NCBI GenBank assembly: GCA_036676175.1
Contig: JAKFDL010000029.1
Coordinates: 1 to 29,496 of the forward strand
DNA length: 29,496 nucleotides
Direction: 5' to 3'
From: Methylotenera_A sp036676175
Lineage (GTDB): Bacteria > Pseudomonadota > Gammaproteobacteria > Burkholderiales > Methylophilaceae
Under the pieces are notes generated by a model. The model searched no databases, was not told the DNA's origin, and worked only from the letters and a program-made list of their open reading frames with translations. The position numbers were made by a program, and so were the translations under genes. Shown in pieces: positions 25,937 to 29,496 of this stretch. The first letter of the stretch is position 1, and every line of letters starts with the position of its first letter.

Positions 25937-25970
25937 CTTAATATTTAAACTTACGGTTTAAATATTTAAG
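25937..25970 (-). repeat. AT-rich 14-bp hairpin in the rne leader
   Basis: CTTAATATTTAAAC and GTTTAAATATTTAAG pair over 14 bp with a single bulged A around a TTACG loop. This is the longest local stem in the gap. Confidence 0.6.
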
Positions 25971-26090
25971 TTATGTTTTATTTTATCTGCGTCGACTAGA
26001 GCGTAATTATCTTAAACATCGCTACTTATATGGCGAGCAATTTAGCCAAATTTATTTGGATAACTAAATAAAGTTTCCAGAATATTTTTT

Positions 26091-26127
26091 GTGTTGATGC
26101 GGCTAAAAAGCCTTATACATTCAACAC
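26091..26127 (-). repeat. Hairpin at the predicted 5' end of rne mRNA
   Basis: GTGTTGA (26091-26097) pairs with TCAACAC (26121-26127), enclosing a small GGCT/AGCC hairpin (26101-26112). The right arm coincides with the predicted transcription start, so the mRNA would begin inside a stem. Confidence 0.5.
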
Positions 26128-26133
26128 CGCTAT

Positions 26134-26162
26134 AGTATAGGCGTTATTGGTCGTTTAAGCAA
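26134..26162 (-). promoter_or_regulatory. Candidate promoter of rne
   Basis: On the minus strand TTGCTT (26157-26162), a 17-bp spacer and TATACT (26134-26139). Transcription would start near 26127. I could not assign a clear promoter for rluC on the other strand. Confidence 0.5.
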
Positions 26163-26182
26163 AACACTTTGATAGAATACAG

Positions 26183-27169
26183 ATGCAAATAGAACAAAAT
26201 ACTAGAGTGAGTGCGCATGCGGCTGCCAGCCTGACAGTGGATGAGGCGAGTGACGGTCAGCGCATCGATAACTTCCTTGCTAAAACGCTAAAAGGCGTGC
26301 CTAAAAGTCATATATACCGCATATTGCGCAGTGGTGAAGTGCGTGTGAATAAAGGGCGCATTGATGCCTCGTATAAGCTGGTGTTGAACGATGTGGTGCG
26401 TGTGCCACCTATTCGCGTAGCGACAGTAGACATTGCAGTGACTAACGTGCCAGCAACTCCCGTATTGCAAAGTACGGTGATTTTTGAAGATGATGCCATG
26501 TTGGTCATTGATAAGCCTGCTGGCTTTGCTGTACATGGCGGCAGTGGCGTAAGCCGCGGTGTCATAGAACAGTTGCGATTGGAGCGTCCTAAGGCCAAGT
26601 TTTTAGAGTTAGTACATCGCCTAGACCGTGAAACTTCTGGCGTGCTGATGTTGGCTAAGAAACGTACCGCATTGGTTGCATTGCACGAAATGATTCGCAA
26701 CAACCAAACCGATAAGCGCTATTTAATGCTGGTAGCCGGTGAGTGGTCAGAGAAAAAGAAGCGTGTTACGCTGGATTTACAAAAATATGTGCTGCCCAAT
26801 GGGGAGCGGCGCGTGAATGTGGTGACCGATAAAAGCAAAGATAAATATGATGAGGCGCAGCATTCTGAAACTATTTTTTATTTAAAACAGAGTTTTGTTG
26901 GGTTTAGCTTGTTAGAGGCGCAATTGGTGACGGGGCGTACCCACCAACTCAGGGTTCAGCTCGCGTATTTGGGCTTTCCTATTTTGGGCGACGACAAATA
27001 CGGCGATTTTACGCTCAATAAAACGCTAGCCAAACAGGGATTAAAACGGATGTTTTTACATTCTGCTGAAACAAAGCTCAAGCATCCTTTGTCTGGCGAG
27101 AAAATACAATTGTTGGCGCCACTGCCAGCAGAGCTAAGTAAGTTTATGAATAAATTAGAATTAAAGTAA
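26183..27169 (+). CDS. rluC: 23S rRNA pseudouridine synthase RluC
   Basis: This 328-residue RluA-family enzyme probably converts U955, U2504 and U2580 of 23S rRNA (E. coli numbering) to pseudouridine. An N-terminal S4 RNA-binding domain (about 20-75: QRIDNFLAKTLKGVPKSHIYRIL, GEVRVNKGR) is followed by the catalytic domain. Its hallmark HRLDRETSGVL carries the catalytic D148, and VTGRTHQLRVQLAYLG and PILGDDKYGD come later. The assignment to RluC, not RluA or RluD, rests on the S4 domain and on its divergent position next to rne, as in E. coli. No Shine-Dalgarno is obvious. It appears to head an operon with the next three genes. Confidence 0.93.
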   Translation: MQIEQNTRVSAHAAASLTVDEASDGQRIDNFLAKTLKGVPKSHIYRILRSGEVRVNKGRIDASYKLVLNDVVRVPPIRVATVDIAVTNVPATPVLQSTVIFEDDAMLVIDKPAGFAVHGGSGVSRGVIEQLRLERPKAKFLELVHRLDRETSGVLMLAKKRTALVALHEMIRNNQTDKRYLMLVAGEWSEKKKRVTLDLQKYVLPNGERRVNVVTDKSKDKYDEAQHSETIFYLKQSFVGFSLLEAQLVTGRTHQLRVQLAYLGFPILGDDKYGDFTLNKTLAKQGLKRMFLHSAETKLKHPLSGEKIQLLAPLPAELSKFMNKLELK

Positions 27170-27182
27170 GGCTGGGAAAGTA

Positions 27183-27230
27183 ATGCAAAGAAAAATAATG
27201 CTGAGAGAAACAATGAAGGTAAAGAAGTAA
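27183..27230 (+). CDS. Possible 15-codon mini-ORF overlapping the HAD gene start
   Basis: ATG CAA AGA ... AAG TAA encodes a very basic 15-residue peptide (MQRKIMLRETMKVKK) after a GGGA. Its TAA shares one base with the ATG of the HAD gene (TAATG). The spacer also carries two copies of AGTAATGCA, so this may be a duplicated start region and not a real gene. Confidence 0.25.
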   Translation: MQRKIMLRETMKVKK

Positions 27231-27922
27231 TGCAGGAAAATATAATAAATTCTATCAAGCACAGCACGATTACTAGAAGATTCGATTTAATTGTGTGGGA
27301 TTGGGACGGTACTCTGGCAAATTCAACAGCTATGATTACCGAGGCGTTCGTAACAGCCGCTGCACAAGTGGGGTTGCCTGTAGTCCCTGCCGAGAATGTC
27401 ACCAATATTATTGGCTTGGGGCTAAAAGAATCTATTTTTGCAGTGTACGGTGAAATTCCGCCTGAAATGGCGCAAAAGCTGGCACAGCAATACAGTGCTA
27501 ATTACTATGCGGGTGAGCAAGCAATTCCGCTATTTGAAGGCGCAAAAAACACCGTTATTGAGTTAAATCGGCGTGGCTATAAAGTGGCGGTAGCGACAGG
27601 CAAAGGTAGGCGTGGGCTAAATTTGGCGCTGCAGCACTGTGGGTTGACACAATATTTTCATGCTACAAGAACCGTTGATGAATGTTTCTCTAAACCGCAT
27701 CCGCAAATGTTAGATGAGCTGATGGATGAATGTGTGACCACACCAGAACGTACCCTGATGATAGGTGATACAAGTTATGATATGCAGATGGCGGCCAATG
27801 CGGGTGTACCAGCAGTGGCGGTCACTTTTGGTGCTCAATCACGTGAGAAATTATTGGCGTACAATTGCATTCAAATGTTTAATCAATTTAACAATTTAAG
27901 CAGCTGGCTGCTAGATGTTTAG
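27230..27922 (+). CDS. HAD-superfamily phosphatase (phosphoglycolate phosphatase-like)
   Basis: The 230-residue enzyme has all HAD motifs: motif I DWDGTL with nucleophile D24 and acid D26, motif II VATGKGRRG, the Lys in FSKPHP, and motif IV GDTSYDMQMAANAG. A helical C1 cap (about 35-100) is typical of the Gph/PGMB group, which hydrolyses small phosphate esters such as 2-phosphoglycolate. The actual substrate cannot be fixed from sequence. The start at 27230 overlaps the stop of a mini-ORF; AAGG lies about ten bases upstream. It lies 60 bases after rluC and 30 bases before the Rieske gene, in an order often kept in betaproteobacteria. Confidence 0.9.
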   Translation: MQENIINSIKHSTITRRFDLIVWDWDGTLANSTAMITEAFVTAAAQVGLPVVPAENVTNIIGLGLKESIFAVYGEIPPEMAQKLAQQYSANYYAGEQAIPLFEGAKNTVIELNRRGYKVAVATGKGRRGLNLALQHCGLTQYFHATRTVDECFSKPHPQMLDELMDECVTTPERTLMIGDTSYDMQMAANAGVPAVAVTFGAQSREKLLAYNCIQMFNQFNNLSSWLLDV

Positions 27923-27952
27923 TTGCTTGATATTTAGCTAAAGCTTGGTCAA

Positions 27953-28309
27953 ATGCCTAACAATACGATTGTTTTAAATAGTCATGACTTACATGAAAAA
28001 TCTCGCGGTTTGCGCTTTGCTTTACCGCAATTGGGTGGGTTTGCGACTGGATTTGTGGTGCGTTTTCATGGTAAAGCACATGCTTACGTAAACCAATGCG
28101 CCCATGTGCCAGTAGAGTTGGATTGGGAGCAAGGTCATTTTTTTACCGTGGCAAAAGACTATTTAATCTGCGCTACCCATGGCGCACACTATGCGCCTGA
28201 TACTGGCCACTGTGTGATGGGCCCGTGTAAAGGAAAAAGCTTGCAAAGTTTGCCTGTAACAGAGCAGAATCAGCAAATTACCATACACCTTGATAAGCTA
28301 CACAAATAG
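27953..28309 (+). CDS. Rieske [2Fe-2S] protein
   Basis: The 118-residue soluble protein is a single Rieske domain. The cluster ligands are C49-x-H51 (CAHVP) and C73-x2-H76 (CATHGAHYAP), followed by the family pattern GHCVMGPCKGKSL. Such small ferredoxin-like Rieske proteins carry electrons to oxygenases or act in unknown redox steps; no oxygenase gene is nearby. The Shine-Dalgarno is weak. Its place between the HAD phosphatase and the S49 peptidase seems to be a stable operon context, but that does not explain its job. Confidence 0.92.
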   Translation: MPNNTIVLNSHDLHEKSRGLRFALPQLGGFATGFVVRFHGKAHAYVNQCAHVPVELDWEQGHFFTVAKDYLICATHGAHYAPDTGHCVMGPCKGKSLQSLPVTEQNQQITIHLDKLHK

Positions 28310-28341
28310 TAAATCAATATAGAAACGAGTTAGGAATAGAA

Positions 28342-29286
28342 ATGGCAGAACTTGACAATAACCAATGGCAGCAACAAACCATCGAAAAGCTGGCGCTTTC
28401 TGGCTTAAAAGAGCAGCAAACCGCACGTCGCTGGAGCACTTTTTTCAAAATTCTCACTTTTATTTACTTATTTTTTCTTTTGATGTTGGCTTTGGGCTGG
28501 GTGGGGGATAAAGGCGTTGCCGGTCCGCACACGGCATTAATCGAAATCGCGGGCGTTATCGAACCGGGTGGCGAGGTGAATGCTGATGCTGTAATTGGCA
28601 GTCTCAACGAAGCTTACGATAACGTCAACACCAAAGGTATCATCTTGCGCTTTAATACGCCAGGCGGTAGCCCAGTGCAATCAGGCATTATTAATGATGA
28701 AATTATGCGCCAAAAGAAACTGCACCCAAAAATTCCTGTTTATGGCGTCGTCGAAGATATTTGTGCCTCTGGTGGCTACTACATTGCGGTAGCTACAGAT
28801 AAGATTTACGTGGATAAGGGCAGCATTGTTGGCTCTATAGGTGTGCTGATGGATGGTTATGGCTTTACTGAAGCTATGAAAAAAGTTGGTGTGGAGCGCC
28901 GCCTGCTGACTGCAGGCGAAAACAAGGCCATGCTCGATCCATTTTCACCAGTGAATGAAAAACATCAACTGTTAGCGCAAAACATGTTGAATGAAATTCA
29001 CGAGCAGTTTAAAACTGTTGTGCGTGAGGGTCGGGGCGCACGTTTGAAAGAAAATGCAGAAACCTTTAGCGGACTGTTTTGGAGTGGTGAGCAAAGCATT
29101 AAGCTTGGCTTGGCAGATGCACTAGGCAGTGCAGAATACGTTGCGCGTGAGGTGATTAAGCAAGAAGAGATTGTGGATTACACTTATCAAGAAACAGTGT
29201 TAGACCGCTTTGCAAAACGCCTGGGTGCAAGTATGGCAAAGGCGGTTGGTATTGATGCGGCTGTAAAAAACTTGCAGTTGAGATAA
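28342..29286 (+). CDS. sppA: S49 signal peptide peptidase (SppA-like)
   Basis: The 314-residue protein is the short, single-domain form of S49 peptidase. It has an N-terminal cytosolic part, one membrane anchor (about 34-56) and a periplasmic Ser-Lys protease domain. The nucleophile is S143 in ICASGGYYIA, and the general base is probably K195 in ENKAMLDPFSP. The oxyanion region is RFNTPGGSP, and GSIVGSIGVLMDGYGF is the usual following segment. It probably degrades cleaved signal peptides in the inner membrane. GTTAGGAA lies before the ATG. It is the last gene of the rluC operon and is followed by a hairpin at 29301-29335. Confidence 0.93.
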   Translation: MAELDNNQWQQQTIEKLALSGLKEQQTARRWSTFFKILTFIYLFFLLMLALGWVGDKGVAGPHTALIEIAGVIEPGGEVNADAVIGSLNEAYDNVNTKGIILRFNTPGGSPVQSGIINDEIMRQKKLHPKIPVYGVVEDICASGGYYIAVATDKIYVDKGSIVGSIGVLMDGYGFTEAMKKVGVERRLLTAGENKAMLDPFSPVNEKHQLLAQNMLNEIHEQFKTVVREGRGARLKENAETFSGLFWSGEQSIKLGLADALGSAEYVAREVIKQEEIVDYTYQETVLDRFAKRLGASMAKAVGIDAAVKNLQLR

Positions 29287-29300
29287 TTGTATTTGTAAGT

Positions 29301-29335
29301 GCCCTGCAAACTTCATGGTTATTTCCTTGCAGGGC
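29301..29335. terminator. Putative terminator after sppA
   Basis: Perfect 9-bp stem GCCCTGCAA / TTGCAGGGC with a 17-base loop, between two convergent genes. The T-tracts are weak on both sides and the loop is long, so this is tentative. Confidence 0.5.
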
Positions 29336-29346
29336 CCATTCTTGAT

Positions 29347-29496
29347 TCATGCCGCGGAATAGCTTAGTTGTTTTAATCTACGCTGCTTTGCTGTTATTTT
29401 CTCAAGAAAAAATACTTGGCAGTTATAACCGAATTGCCCGCAAGCCTCGGATTTGATATTTGGGTTATTTTTCAGAAATTCAGCAAATGCTTTTCG
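29347..29496 (-). CDS. C-terminal fragment of an unidentified gene
   Basis: The minus strand is open from the window edge to a TGA at 29347-29349, giving 49 residues that start RKAFAEFLKNNP and end KQLSYSAA. The composition looks protein-like (mixed charged helix with two Cys), and the hairpin at 29301-29335 would lie just after its stop. The start and most of the gene lie outside the window. I do not recognise a family. Confidence 0.4.
   Translation of the reverse strand, partial: RKAFAEFLKNNPNIKSEACGQFGYNCQVFFLEKITAKQRRLKQLSYSAA

Larger units (their letters stand above)
25606..26127 (-). promoter_or_regulatory. Long structured leader of rne mRNA
   Basis: If the promoter at 26134-26162 is used, rne mRNA carries about 520 untranslated bases. 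They contain several inverted repeats, listed separately, and no supported gene. In E. coli the rne leader (about 360 bases) binds RNase E and makes it repress its own message. A similar autoregulatory role here is inferred from position, length and structure; I see no sequence match to the E. coli hairpins. Confidence 0.5.

Overview
The window most likely comes from an AT-leaning betaproteobacterium, and I would guess a Methylophilaceae-type methylotroph (Methylotenera/Methylophilus-like). This is inferred from the block rne <-> rluC-HAD phosphatase-Rieske protein-S49 peptidase, the neighbouring uvrB / class I aminotransferase / DUF2721 genes, and the base composition. No rRNA gene or species marker is present, so the assignment is tentative.

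Layout. Positions 1-172 hold a piece of a nucleobase-permease-like reading frame on the minus strand. From 513 to 15541 lies a signalling-rich region. It contains three multidomain GGDEF-EAL proteins: a cytosolic PAS-PAS form (677 aa), a MASE1-PAS-GAF-PAS-PAS form (1271 aa) and a CHASE-GAF-PAS form (1100 aa). It also has a PAS-PAS hybrid histidine kinase with a C-terminal receiver domain. Between them sit small or poorly understood genes: an exported 83-aa charged protein, a zinc-ribbon protein, a membrane-anchored DUF1996 protein, a 67-aa two-helix membrane protein and an exported cupin. A tRNA-Asn(GTT) gene on the minus strand (15574-15649) separates this region from a more housekeeping-like half. 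That half holds an AsmA-family protein, a DUF421 protein, a class I aminotransferase, an exported trypsin-like protease with TPRs, uvrB, a DUF2721 protein, rne, and the operon rluC-HAD-Rieske-sppA. A C-terminal fragment of an unidentified minus-strand gene ends the window.

How the parts fit. The three GGDEF-EAL proteins keep intact GGDEF, RxxD (I-site) and EAL motifs, so each could make and degrade c-di-GMP in response to a different input (cytosolic PAS, membrane MASE1, periplasmic CHASE). The two large ones share a nearly interchangeable PAS-GGDEF-EAL half, which points to duplication followed by a change of sensory N-terminus. The hybrid kinase lies downstream of the DUF1996 gene and the small membrane protein, and its TTG start directly follows the stop codon of a 10-codon reading frame. 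In the second half the most notable non-coding element is the predicted ~520-nt leader of the RNase E mRNA, which holds several strong inverted repeats, one of them at the predicted 5' end. Rho-independent terminators separate most convergent genes. I saw no IS element, integrase, CRISPR array or rRNA gene.
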